Source: Gordionus sp. m RMFG-2023 (lineage: Eukaryota; Nematomorpha; Gordioida; Chordodea; Parachordodidae). From it: a stretch of DNA of 64,000 nt. The stretch covers positions 5,272,509 to 5,336,508 of the forward strand of contig NC_088777.1 of the NCBI RefSeq assembly GCF_954871325.1, given 5' to 3'. This document shows, piece after piece, positions 35,824-47,545 of the stretch. The position numbers were made by a program, and so were the translations under genes. Each line of letters opens with the position of its first letter. The first letter of the stretch is position 1. The notes below the pieces were generated by a model. It searched no databases. It was not told the origin of the DNA and saw only the letters and a program-made list of their open reading frames with translations.

Positions 35824-36364
35824 TTCCTCGGTCAAAGGGTCGGCTCCTAGTTTGAGACTTCACCTGCATTGATCCAAATGCATCATCTAACCACAACGTC
35901 TCGACCTCGCAGAATCCCGAAAAATTATCAAATACAGTTCCATAGACCCTTTTTTCTTATTCATACCCATCGCCTGCTCCATTCTCACCACCTTCGGTAG
36001 CAAAGTTCAAAGTTTTTTTTTAAAGAATTAGGCAAACGGATTCGTGAAAAACCCGATCAGCCTAAGGAATCTCTCTTCTTGCGACAAAGACTTGCTACCG
36101 CCATTTTTCGCTCTAACAATCTAAGTTTTATCTCTTCCATCGAATAATCTTCCATGTCAATGCTTTCTTTCTTCCCTTCTCTCTTAGTTTTAATTTTTTT
36201 TATCCCTTATCCTTTTTCGTAAATTCTATCTTTATATTTTTCACCTTTATTAATTTTATCTTAGAAAAATTAATCCTATGCTATTACCTTTTGATAACAT
36301 ATATATTATATCAGCTAATGAAAACACTTTATCATGATTTTACAATACAATAACAAAATTTATT

Positions 36365-37872
36365 GACGCATCTTTCTTGTGATACTAGCTTTTGATAAAT
36401 TTTATTATATTTGTCACGTGGTGATAATTTATTTTTGGGATTATATTTTGTAGTATGACTGTTGATTGAAATATCAGATAGGCTCATTGATATATTTTCT
36501 TGACCACAAAATATAGAGTAGGTTCTTGTCCATCTTCTGCAACATAACTCAGGACAGTATTTATCTAAATTATAAAAAGCTCGTAAAGCCACTATATGCC
36601 TACAAGGCAAGAGCATTGTTGAAAGGAACCCACATGAACATTTATCTAAGGATATATGTATAATCATCCCAGTATCATTAATCTCCACAGGTGAGAATAT
36701 GTTATTATCATGATAAGGAATTTTAATTGATATTATTTCAAGAATTTCCTTAATAATTCTCGTGAAAGCATAGGTTGTTAATAAATCACTGTATTTGCTC
36801 TCAGGAGATAATGCATTATATGGAAATAAAGACTGTTTACTATTATTCATTATTGTTTTATGATTTTTTCCAAAGGACAAATTTACAATGGTTGATATAT
36901 CTTTGAAAAAACTGTTTAATGTTGAAAATTTCGTGATAACCTTTTTATATTTGGTTCATAGATTCACACCTATTATTTGTAGCATTATAAAAATGTGGTG
37001 TTGATGAACGGAATCCCAAAACCCATTCTGATCTTATATTATGCCAATTTGTATCATAATATTTTTGCACTTGTGGCAAGTTCATATTTGCAAGCACTAT
37101 ATATAACCTATTATATTCTGACTCTGATCTCGCATATGCCATTTTTTGCAAAACAGTTAAAACTGTAACAACATCCTCTCCTGTTATATTCCTTTTGATG
37201 GTTGTTATTTTTCTCCTAAAGCTGCGCATAACATGAAATATATATATCTGTATATTGGCATTAGGAAAGCTTTCAAATAAGACCTGTCTATCAGCTAGGT
37301 TCTTATCACCTATAATAACCTTAATTTTGCTTATATCATTATGTATTTTGAGGATATCACAGCAACCTTTTACACAAAAATAGGTTTCACCTTTAACAAG
37401 CCAGAGAGCTGCTATTTGGGATTGCCCATGGCTGTCTATATTACAAGTAGAATAAAAAGTGGCATTCCTATAAGAATATATTTTTATTATTATTACATAT
37501 ATATATTAATATTTTAGCATAATATTTAAATCTTTTTTTAAAAAAAAATGCCATAACTAGATTTAAAATATTAAAAAACTAAATTATTAATTTACCTAGA
37601 TTATTAAGGTTATAAATATTATTTATTGTTTTACCTATATTATTGAATTTATATGTTGCATCAATAAAAAGGACCTCTGGATAGAATTTATGATTGTGGG
37701 ACATATTTATATCTTGGTAAAATATGCCCATTAGTTGATTATTTTCCTCTAATATTTCAACTATTGCCCCATTATCTTTTAACTGTTGATACACATTAAA
37801 AAGTATATTATTTGATGGCTTATTGAGGTAGCTCCCAAAATTGTGGATATCCTTTAAGGTTTGATGCAACAT
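36365..37872 (-). pseudogene. MULE transposase copy A (fold-back partner of copy B)
   Basis: Exon 37872-37635 carries YQQLKDNGAIVEILEENNQL and the first catalytic Asp in EVLFIDATYKF. A GT-AG intron of 167 nt leads to the exon from 37467, with the second catalytic Asp (IGDKNLADR), FHVMRSFRRKI, NRCESMNQ (catalytic Glu) and a SWIM zinc finger, CSCGFLSTMLLPCRH. It is 85-90% alike to copy B by eye. There is a 2-bp insertion just after the second-exon start (LLVI then stop) and further frame loss between about 36880 and 36960. Homology to copy B stops at about 36365. Not functional. Confidence 0.85.
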
Positions 37873-37885
37873 ATAAACTCAATAA

Positions 37886-40800
37886 TATAGGTAAAACAAT
37901 AAATAATATTTATAACCTTAATAATCTAGGTAAAATAATAATTTAGTTTTTTTATATTTTAAATCTAGTTATGGCATTTTTAAAAAAAAGATTTAAATGT
38001 AATGCTAAAATATTAATGTAATAATATGAAAATTACAATATTATAGGAATGCCACTCTCTATCCTACTTGTAATAGACAGCCATGGGCAATCCCATATAG
38101 CAGCTCTGTGGCTTGTTAAAGGTGAAACCTATTTTTGTGTAAAAGGCTGCTGTGATATCCTGAAAAAACATAATGATATTAATAAAATTAAGGTTATTAT
38201 AGGTGATAAGGACCTAGCTGATAGACAGGCCTTATTTGAAAGCTTTCCTAATGCCAATATACAGATATATATATTTCATGTTATGCGCAGCTTTAGGAGA
38301 GAAATAACAACCCTCAAAAGAAACATAACAGGAGAGGATGTTGTTACTGTTCTAACTGTTTTGCAAAAATTGGTATATGCACGATCAGAGTCAGAATATA
38401 ATATGTTATATTCTGTAATTACAAATTTGAATTTGCCACAGGTGCAAAAATATTACAATACCAATTGGCATAATATAAGAACAGAATGGGTTTTGGGATT
38501 CCGTTCATCAGTACCACATTTTTACAATGCTACAAATAATAGATGTGAGTCAATGAATCAAAAATTCAAAAAAGTTATCACAAAATTTTCAACCTTGAAC
38601 AGTTTTTTCAAAGATGTATCAGCCATTGTAAATTCTATGGCCTTTGAAAAAAATTATAAAACAATAATGAATAATAGTAAACAATCTTTATTTCCATATA
38701 ATGCTTTATGTCCTGAGAGCAAATACAGGGATTTATTAACAACCTATGATTTCAAGCGAATTAATGAGGAAATTCTTGAAAGTATATCAATTAAAATTCC
38801 TGATCATGATAACAACATATTCTCACCTGAGGAGATTGATTATACCGGAATGATTATACATACATCCTTAGATAAATGTTCATGTGGGTTTCTTTCAACA
38901 ATGCTCTTGCCCTGTAGGCATATAATGGCTTTACGAGCTTCTTATAATTTAGATAAATACTGTCCTCAGTTATGTAGCAGAAGATGGACAAGAGCCTACT
39001 CTATATCTTGTGGTCAGGAAAATATATCAATGAGCCTATCTGATATATCAATAAACAGTCATACTAAAAATTATAATCCCAAGAATAAATTATTTCAACG
39101 TGACAAATATAAAAAAATTTATCAAAAACTAGTATCACAGGCTCAATATATATCACATCTACCGCAAGATAAATTTGATTTTATTGATATACAAATTGAC
39201 ATTATTGAAGAATGTATTCAATATGACCATTTATTCTACGTGATACCATCTGATTTGACCTCCTCTCCAAATAATATAGGTATTATTAATATATATATAT
39301 TATTTTATATTTTTTCATTTTACTTAAATTATTTAAGACCTTGATCATATCCTAATTGAATCTTCCTCAGATAAGGCTTCCTCTCCAAATAATATAGGTA
39401 TTATTATACATATATTATTATATATTTTTTCATTTTACTTAAATTATTTAAGACCTAGCTCATATCCAAACTGACTCTTCCTCTCAGATAAGGCTTCCTC
39501 TCCAAATAATATAGGCATTATTATTATATATATATTATTATATATTTTTTCATTTTACTTAAATTATTTAAGACCTCGCTCATATCCAAACTGAATCTTC
39601 CTTAGATAAGGCTTCCTCTCCAAATAATTTAGGTATTATTAATATATATATTACTTTATATTTTTTCATTTTACTTAAATTATTTAAGACCTCGCTCATA
39701 TCCAAACTGAATCTTCCTTAGATAAGGCTTCCTCTCCAAATAATATAGGTATTATTATTATATATATATTATTATATATTTTTTTATTTTACTTAAATTA
39801 TTTAAGACCTCACTCATATCCAAACTCACTCTTCCTCAGATAAGGCTTCCTCTCCAAATAATATAGGTATTTTGAAATATATATATAATTTTATAATAAT
39901 CTTTATTAAAATCCTCAAATTTGGTATAGAAGTATCCAAAATTATCTTAAGTATTTTATCATTTATATTTATATATATATATAAATCTATATAGATCTTG
40001 ATATGATGACTGACAGAAGCAAACAACAAAAAGAGGAAGAATGTATATAATATACACAATTTGCACTATTAATTATATATATAATATTTATTTTTAATAA
40101 TGTAGATAAGGAAAATATGGAGATAAAATTAAAGAATATCAAATTGCCGGCTAGGATGAAAAGACAGGGAAGACATAAAAACTCTGATCTTACAGTTATA
40201 GGCTTATCAAGAAAATTTGAAAAAAAAAATTGTTAACAATATAGAAAGTACCGATATAGAAATTGGTATTTTATTTTATATGAAATTATTTACATTATTT
40301 TATTTGATAGCATACCCACCAAATTCGCAGAAATAATTTATTAATTTCTTATTAAAAGATAAAATAAATTCAAGTATGTATATTTTTTTATTGGCTAAAT
40401 ATTTATATAGATAACCACATTTTACAGGAGTCCTCGCAAAATATACAAGAAACATCTAATAAACTTATCAGTAATTTATTTTTATAAAATATTAATATTT
40501 TTTTATCAGAAATTAAACCTAAGGCTTATGTCTTACTATCTCAGAATGAAAAAATTTTGTGGATTATAAAAAAGTTATGTACAATAAAGGCTATAGAATA
40601 TTTTGGAAACAATATATTAATTTGCAGCTATGATGTCTTAGTTCAAACATCATTCGATATGCGATGCATCGAAAATGTTGATGTAGATATTACTATACTT
40701 CAAAAATATTTTACAAAAGAAGCTTGGAAATTACTTTATATTTTATATAAAAATATACTAGCCGAAGCATGGCTATGTGATGGATGCCATATATTGTTAA

Positions 40801-40913
40801 ATGATGATCTTTCAGTCATGTGCAATATATGTCTGAATTGGTATCATTTTAGATGTCAAAATATTAATAAAAAACCAAGAATAAAATATTATTCGTGTAC
40901 AACATGTCCCTAA
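37886..40913 (+). CDS. MULE transposase copy B: DDE + SWIM + PHD-type finger, with exon array
   Basis: The copy starts inside the first intron, so the exon with the first catalytic Asp and any FLYWCH finger is missing. Exon 38047-39279 encodes VIDSHGQSHIAALWLV, IGDKDLADRQALFESFPNAN, FHVMRSFRREI, NNRCESMNQKF and the SWIM finger CSCGFLSTMLLPCRH. Five short exon units follow (39337-39866, separate entry). Exon 40106-about 40232 reads IKLPARMKRQGRHKNSDLTV, a basic motif I recall from this family. Then 40428-40470 and 40510-40913 encode a C-terminal PHD-like finger, WLCDGCHILLNDD ... CNICLNWYHFRC ... CTTC, ending TAA. The join after 40106-40232 is out of phase, probably a slip in its A-run. MULE transposases mobilise Mutator-like elements. 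With the 5' exon missing it is probably inactive. Confidence 0.85.
39280..39866 (+). repeat. Tandem array of five exon+intron units within the MULE gene
   Basis: Units of about 115-118 bp. Each has a 60-nt exon-like part, acceptor ...ttatttaag before it and donor ATAG|GTATTATT after it, plus an intron-like part of about 56-58 nt. Exon parts: 39337-39396, 39453-39514 (62 nt, with a GC donor), 39573-39632, 39689-39748 and 39807-39866. Both ends are phase 1, so inclusion or skipping of a 60-nt unit keeps the frame. Each encodes about 20 residues such as DLAHIQTESSLDKASSPNNI, matching the end of the preceding exon (SDLTSSPNNI). Confidence 0.85.
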
Positions 40914-40959
40914 ATGTTTATAATATTTATGATTTTAAATAAAAATTATGAATTTGACA

Positions 40960-43140
40960 GATTTTCATTATAAGTATCTAATAAGCTTAAAAGTATTAAT
41001 TTTTATTTAAATGTATCAATTTTTCTTATTGCCCCCACATTTTCATTATAAGTATCTAATAAGCTTAAAAGTGTCTATTTTTCTTATTGCCCCCACATTT
41101 TTATTATAAGTATCTAATAGGCTTAAAAGTATCAATTTTTCTTTAAAAGTATCAATTTTTCTTATTTCCCTCAGAATTTGAATATAAGTATCTAATAAGC
41201 TTAAAAGTATCAATTTTTCTTATTGTCACATTTTCATTATAAGTATCTAATAAGCTTAAAAGTATCATTTTTTCTAATTTCTATCAATTTTTCTTTAAAA
41301 GTAACAATTTTTCTTATTTCCCCCACATTTCCATTATAAGTATCTAATAAGTTTAAAAGTGTCAATTTTTCTTATTGCCCCCACAGTTTCATTATAAGTA
41401 TCTAATAGGCTTAAAAGTATCAATTTTTCTTATTGCCCCCACATTTTCATTATAAGTATCTAATAAGCTTAAAAGTATCAATTTTTCTTATTGCCCCCAC
41501 ATTTTCATTATAAGAATCTAATAAGCTTAAAAGTATCAATTTTTCTAATTTCTATCAATTTTTCTTTAAAAGTAACAATTTTTCTTATTTCCCTCAGAAT
41601 TTGAATATAAGTATCTAATAAGCTTAAAAGTATCAATTTTTCTTATTGTCACATTTTCATTATAAGTATCTAATAAGCTTAAAAGTATCATTTTTTCTAA
41701 TTTCTATCAATTTTTCTTTAAAAGTAACAATTTTTCTTATTTCCCCCACATTTCCATTATAAGTATCTAATAAGTTTAAAAGTGTCAATTTTTCTTATTG
41801 CCCCCACAGTTTCATTATAAGTATCTAATAGGCTTAAAAGTATCAATTTTTCTTATTGCCCCCACATTTTCATTATAAGTATCTAATAAGCTTAAAAGTA
41901 TCAATTTTTCTTATTGCCCCCACATTTTCATTATAAGAATCTAATAAGCTTAAAAGTATCAATTTTTCTAATTTCTATCAATTTTTCTTTAAAAGTAACA
42001 ATTTTTCTTATTTCCCCCAGAATTTGATTATAAGTATCTTATAAGCTTAAAAGTATCAATTTTTTATATTGCCCCCAGATTTTAAATATATGTATCTAAT
42101 AAGCTTAAAAGTATCAATTTTTCTTATTGCCCCTACATTTTCATTATAAGTATCAATTTTTTATTTAAAAGTATCAATTTTTCTTATTGCCCCCACATTT
42201 TCATTATAAGTATCTAATAAGCTTAAAAGTATCAATTTTTCTAATTTCTATCAATTTTTCTTTAAAAGTAACAATTTTTCTTATTTCCCCCAGAATTTGA
42301 ATATAAGAATCTAATAAGCTTAAAAAATCATTTTTTCTTATTGCCCCTACATTTTCATTATTAGTATCTAATAAGCTTAAAAGTATCATTTTTTCTAATT
42401 TCTATCAATTTTTCTATAAAAGTAACAATTATTCTTATTTCCCCCAGAATTTGAATATAAGTATCTAATAAGCTTAAAAGTATCAATTTTTATTTAAAAG
42501 TATCAATTTTTCTTATTGCCCCCACATTTTCATTATAAGTATCTAATAAGCTTAAAAGTATCAATTTTTCTTATTGCCCCCACATTTTCATTATAAGTAT
42601 CTAATAAGCTTAAAAGTATCAATTTTTCTTATTTCCCCCACATTTTCATTATAAGTATCTAATAAGCTTAAAAGTATCAATTTTTCTTATTTCCCCCAGA
42701 ATTTGAATATAAGTATATTATAAGCTTAAAAGTATCAATTTTTTATATTGCCCCCAGATTTTAAATATATGTATCTAATAAGCTTAAAAGTATCAATTTT
42801 TCTTATTGCCCCTACATTTTCATTATAAGTATCTAATAAACTTAAAAGTATCAATTTTTCTTATTGCCCCCACATTTTCATTATAAGTACTAATAAGCCT
42901 AAAAGTATCAATTTTTCTTATTGCCCCCACATTTTCATTATAAGTATTTAACAAGCTTAAAAGTATCAATTTTTCTTATTGACCCCACATTTTCATTATA
43001 AGTATCTAACAATTTTTCTAATTTCTATCAATTTTTCTTATTTCCCCCAGAATTTGAATATAAGTATCTAATAAGCTTAAAAGTATCAATTTTTCTTATT
43101 GCCAGATTCTAAATATATGTATCTAATAAGCTTAAAAGTA
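40960..43140. repeat. 2.2-kb satellite of a ~58-bp unit with higher-order duplication
   Basis: The consensus unit contains cattataagtatctaataag, cttaaaagtatcaattttt and cttattgcccccacatttt. There are about 35 units with variant spacers (tttccctcagaatttg; tctaatttctatc). A block from about 41161 recurs about 423 bp later at 41584, so a multi-unit segment was duplicated. It begins just after the MULE stop codon. A pyrimidine-rich tract ending in ataag recurs in every unit and resembles a 3' splice site. Confidence 0.95.
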
Positions 43141-43550
43141 TAAGTTTGGGGGAACCTAGCCACTGCCTCCCTCAAAATCCTTTTCAATATTAATTAAGAA
43201 ACACAATATCTTTGGGGACATAATGGTTATACTGTTGCCTTGGTTTATTTTCACCTGCCTTACAACTTCTCTTATTATGTTCCCCTTCAGTTTTATGTGC
43301 AAGATGTATTAATTAAAAGTACTGAATTCCATAACCATATAATCTTATAATAATAATGTTTTTACCCCATAGACTCATTCAGGGATAAATAATATAAAAT
43401 TACTTGGTATACAAATAATAATTCTTAACATTTTTTAATAATTGCAATATGGAATCAAGATTATTTTATTTAGTTAATAAAAACCTACAATATTAATAAA
43501 ATTTAACAAATATAATTCAAATATTCTGAAAAATTAATTATAAATTAAAA
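43141..43550. other. Short non-satellite stretch, no confident gene
   Basis: A minus-strand piece at about 43200-43310 is open for 36 codons (HKTEGEHNKRSCKAGENKPR then QQYNHYVPKDI) and looks like an exon, but it is not recognised. Confidence 0.35.
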
Positions 43551-43740
43551 CTATAATGTACCGAATGCACGATAACCTTCCATTAGAGCAGTTTCAATCA
43601 GTTTAAATATTGTGGCCTTATTATCAGCAAGATAGGTACATACTATAAAAGATATTTTATATAAATAATTTCATTGATTAGTTACATCCTAGAATTGGCA
43701 TAGAATATCCTGAGTTTAACGTAATCGAAATCATGGACAT
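43551..43740 (-). pseudogene. Possible MULE/ZSWIM-type two-exon fragment
   Basis: Pieces 43740-43686 and 43642-43551 join with a 43-nt GT-AG intron to a frame reading ISITLNSGYSMPILG then CTYLADNKATIFKLIETALM. The pattern (variable small domain, then a run of hydrophobics, then N-K and an amphipathic helix) matches the stretch after the first catalytic Asp in MULE copies A and B. It is short and ends in TAG. Family placement is tentative. Confidence 0.4.
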
Positions 43741-43893
43741 GTTATTTATCCAAGTCTAACCTTAAATTGAATGTCGTAAAAATTCAATGAAAAATTCGTA
43801 TGGTCATTTCATCGTAAAGTTTCGTTCAATTCTGTGATTGGTTCATTAAAGTGCGGGAAAAGTAATAGTTTATTTTTATTTATAATCATTGTA

Positions 43894-44204
43894 ATGGAAA
43901 TTAAAACGGTATCAAACAACATCAAAATTCTTCTTGAGAAAAGAATTAATCCCAATATAATTCAAAGTTAACAATCTAGATATAATCAATTTAGTAATGT
44001 AATTTTAGAAAACAAAATTACTAATAAAAAATCCAAAAGAGGACATGATATTCTATGTTTTAATGATTTGGAATATACAATGCATAGAGTAATTAATTCC
44101 AAATCATATTACCGATGTAGAAAAAGAAGTTGTTTTGGATGGGGTATTTTCCAATCAGTAAGTTCACAAGGATCATACCTTGGAACAATGAAAATCTCCT
44201 ATTG
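43894..44204 (+). pseudogene. FLYWCH-type zinc finger exon of a MULE-like gene
   Basis: The frame from ATG 43894 (MEIKTVSNNIKILLEKRI) runs to a strong donor, TTG|GTAAGT, at 44204/44205, with one in-frame TAA after NIIQS. The finger reads GHDILCFNDLEYTMHRV then YYRCRKRSCFGWGIF, the usual FLYWCH core of aromatic residues and CX4C. The HxH half is not clear. FLYWCH fingers are common N-terminal DNA-binding parts of MULE transposases. Broken or partial. Confidence 0.6.
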
Positions 44205-44269
44205 GTAAGTTTTTTTTATAGATAATTCACTATAACACCTATTATTTAGTCAATAACCTTCTACTTATG

Positions 44270-44650
44270 TCTGATAGTCAACCAATAACTCAATTCCAAT
44301 TATCTCAACAAATTATACAACCTTCATTATCAAGTTTCATAAAATATTAGATTTTTAAAATCAATATAGTTTTAGACTATCAGCTAACTCAATCTCATAG
44401 CAACGTCCAACATGCAGTCTGCTAATATCATATCAAGTTTCACAAAATAAAATTTCTATAATCAATTATTTATAGGCAATATGTTTACTCAGTCTCAGTT
44501 CTTTGTTACAAACTCTCAACCAACTTCAACTAGTATCATCAATTATTATCTTTTTATATTTATTACTTTAGGTAATATGTTTGCTCAATCTCAACGCCTA
44601 GTAACACCTAACATGCAACTCTTAATGCCATATCAAGTTTAACAAATTAT
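44270..44650 (+). repeat. Array of ~4 exon-like Gln/Ser-rich modules
   Basis: Modules of about 95-120 bp each begin after a pyrimidine-poor but AG-ending word (gatag, ttttag, tttatag, ctttag) at about 44282, 44375, 44474 and 44572. They contain actcaatctca-type words and usually end atatcaagttt. Encoded pieces include SQPITQFQLSQQIIQPSLSS and GNMFTQSQFFVTNSQPTSTS. The units are diverged but clearly related, just downstream of the FLYWCH exon's donor. Confidence 0.6.
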
Positions 44651-45059
44651 CAAATTTTATAATCATTTAATTATTAGGCATTATATTACCTCATAGGAAT
44701 GACTCTAAAAAAACAAATTCCAAATATATCCTAAAAGAAAGAAATTTGGAAAAGCTGACTACACAATATAATAATCATATTATTAATAAATTGGAATTGC
44801 TGATAAATCATCGCTTATATTAAATTAGTATACAATTCAAATGTATTTGATAATATTTAATTTATATTTGTTTTATACTTGTTGAATAATTTATATTTAC
44901 TTTAATCATATTTCTTTGTTTTATTATACATTTTAAATAATAAATATTGTCTTATACATTATAAATAATAAATATTTGTCTTATACATTATAAATAATCT
45001 ATATTTGAATAATAAAATGCTTCTTAATTTGCTGTAGAAATTGAATCCTATAATAACAT

Positions 45060-45470
45060 AAATAAATACATTTAAAATTACATTTTTACCATTCCAAATG
45101 AATTAATAACATTTTTACCTTTCCAAATGAATCAATAACATTTTTACCATTCCAAACCTGTTAAATATAATAAATTATACATTAAAAATTAAATTTTCAC
45201 CAATACAAATGAATTAATAAGATTTTTACCTTTCCAAATGAATCAATAACATTTTTACCATTCCAAACCTGTTAAATATAATAAATAATACATTAAAAAT
45301 TAAATTTTTACCATTCCATATGAATTAATAACATTTTTACCTTTCCAAATGAATCAATAAATTTTTACAATTCCAAACCTGTTAAATATAATAAATAATA
45401 CATTAAAAATTAAATTTTTACCATTCCAAATGAATTAATAACATTTTTATCACTTCAATCTTGTTAATCG
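45060..45470. repeat. Four tandem copies of a ~118-bp unit
   Basis: Each unit contains aacatttttacctttccaaa, tgaatcaataacatttttac and ccattccaaacctgtt. Non-coding; sits inside the right end of the candidate MULE-type element. Confidence 0.85.
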
Positions 45471-45517
45471 CCATTTTGAACGAATTGGACGAGTTGGACG
45501 AAAAATACGATGAAGTG

Positions 45518-45839
45518 TCTTACGATCAAAGGCATCCCCCCCGAAAAATTTAAAAATCATCTGGCGGTAATACTGTCTTAGATAATAACGAGCGATGAAT
45601 AACGTCAATCAGTTTAAGCAATGACTAGCCGATCCTAATAATCTATTTATGAATAATATAAAAGATGTAAGTTATACACCGATGGCTTAAAAGTCTATTG
45701 AATATTTTAAATAAAGCAAGAAATAATATAAATACAAATTCGCTGTTTTATAGGTGATAATTTATGAAATCATTGATGGGCAAAAAGTTATGATGCGTTA
45801 ATATTACTAACTAACTTGCTCAAACTATAATCTTAAATT
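45518..45839. other. AT-rich stretch without genes
   Basis: No frame or repeat family recognised between the MULE-type right end and repeat R1. Confidence 0.5.
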
Positions 45840-46690
45840 AAAAATGTAATGAATTAGCTTTAAGGGCCAAAATAAATATTTAATAATTTTAGCCTTTTGA
45901 TTTTATGAGATAATAGACATTACAATATTTTTTAAATGTAATAAACCAAGACATATCCATTTTTATGCATAGCACATAAAGCTAAAATTTGCTAATATTT
46001 ATTCAAAATAAGGTGATAACTTCTAATATATAAATTATCAGTATGATATGAAATATATTAAAATAAACGTTTTAAAAGCCCTTCCGTTTCCATTTTAAAG
46101 CAGTAAATTAAACATGTAAAATTATAACATAAAAATGCATTATAAAAAGGTAACATAGTTTGTTAAAAATATTATTTTATAAAATACTAATTTTACATAT
46201 TAGTATTGCACCCCAAACATGAAAGGAAATTATTATATTTCTTATTTTAATGGCAAAAAATATCTTCCTAATATCTAACTATGCTTTACATGGGTGCAAA
46301 ATATTATTTATATATTAATTTAGCTGAACATTAAAAAAGGAAACATATTTCCTTTCCTTATCAAATAAAATTTTTACAATTTCATTTTAGAGTCTTGAAT
46401 AAAGAATTATAATTTAATATATATCGATTCTTATTCGAACTATCTCAGAATAATTATCTTAACATTTTATAGGAAAAAAGAAAAGGACTAAATTTCAGTC
46501 TTTCTTTGTTATCGTTTGAAGTATAAATATAGTAAGATATAGAGGAATCTCTATTTAGATCATCTTTTTTCTGATTAAGTCGGAATTGTGTTCCTGAATT
46601 TCAGATAATGTCAAACAACTTTAGGTTAATTTTACTATAAATTATGGTATACAAACATTTATAGGAAAAAAATTAATATTCATTCAAGTG
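45840..46690. repeat. Dispersed repeat R1, copy 1
   Basis: Shares ordered words with 51225-52100 and 59230-60130: a ...ttttgatt...gagataatag...attacaat block, a ttaatttctaacta-like block, taaaatttttacaatttcat, gaattataatttaa, and gatatagaggaat-type words near the end. No reading frame is recognised. Unclassified. Confidence 0.65.
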
Positions 46691-47154
46691 TTTGGGGCAA
46701 AATTATAATATCATATCAATTTATAAAAGTATAATTCAGTCAGAGAGTAGAATTAAAATATTCGATTTACATATAAGAAAAATAAATAATTAAGAATCAA
46801 ATTTAAGAAAGCCACGAAAAGAGATCTCTCAGAAAGGCAAGATACTTTTATAAAAATTAGGATATTTTCAATATTTAAGCTATCTTGTTAACTGTTTGGT
46901 TTTATTTAATGTTTTATTATTATGGTGCCAAAAATACAAATAATAAAACCATGTATGGATTTCTCAATATAGCTTTATAACTGGGGAATTATTTTTTTGG
47001 GTTCATTGGAAATTTATTTTCTATAGTTTGAACATTTTTCAAGTTTAAGGCGAAATGTATCGATTGGCGAGGAAAACTAAATGGGTTTTATTTTCTTACG
47101 TATATCAAAATATTATATAACTAAACCTAAAAAATTGGATACCTATCTGATCTG
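46691..47154. other. AT-rich stretch without features
   Basis: Nothing recognisable; ends at a pyrimidine microsatellite. Confidence 0.5.
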
Positions 47155-47268
47155 ATCTCTTCTCTTCTCTTCTCTTCTCTTCTCTTCTCTTCTCTTCTCT
47201 TCTCTTCTCTTCTCTTCTCTTCTCTTCTCTTCTCTTCTCTTCTCTTCTCTTCTTTTCTCTTCTCTTCA
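47155..47268. repeat. (TCTTC)n pyrimidine microsatellite
   Basis: About 22 near-perfect copies of the pentanucleotide tctct/tcttc with one interruption near the end. Strong strand asymmetry (pure pyrimidine on plus). Confidence 0.97.
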
Positions 47269-47545
47269 TGGTATGAAATGTCTACAAATGATCAACCCAT
47301 CTCTGGTCTAAAAGCTATCAGATTTTTCAAATTTAAAATTGGTCCTCAGTAAATGATACAAAATTGTGAGATTCCTAATTAAAATTGTATCCTATCATTT
47401 TTATTATATATGCACTAGAAAATTTTTTATATATTTTTTTTAATATATTCAAATTACATTGAAATTAACAAATTTAAAAATTATAAAAAAGAAAATTATA
47501 AAAAAATTATATTATCTGTTTACACTTTATATAATATATATCCAT

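Larger units (their letters stand above)
33902..36320. repeat. Large inverted repeat with a ~155-bp spacer
   Basis: The left arm (33902-about 35651) and right arm (about 35807-36320) are inverted copies. Shared words, one inverted: gctgatataatat with gttatcaaaaggt, agaatttacgaaaaagg, gaagggaagaaagaaagcat, ggagcaggcgatgggtat, tctatggaactgtat and cgggattctgc. The left arm is longer only because two hAT-type elements (34007-34547 and 34624-35331) inserted into it. Without them each arm is about 500 bp. Confidence 0.9.
43805..45517 (+). mobile_element. Candidate MULE-type element with inverted termini and a FLYWCH exon
   Basis: The left end catttcatcgtaaagtttcg (43805-43824) matches the reverse complement of the right end (about 45491-45517), which reads cacttcatcgtatttttcg. 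Inside are a FLYWCH exon, an array of exon-like modules and a 4-unit tandem repeat. A target duplication was not established. Internal content is unlike copies A and B, which lack the FLYWCH exon. Confidence 0.5.

Noticed and set aside
40960-43140. CRISPR-like array
   Set aside because: Units are directly tandem with similar spacers, diverged, in a eukaryotic transposon-rich setting; no unique spacers.
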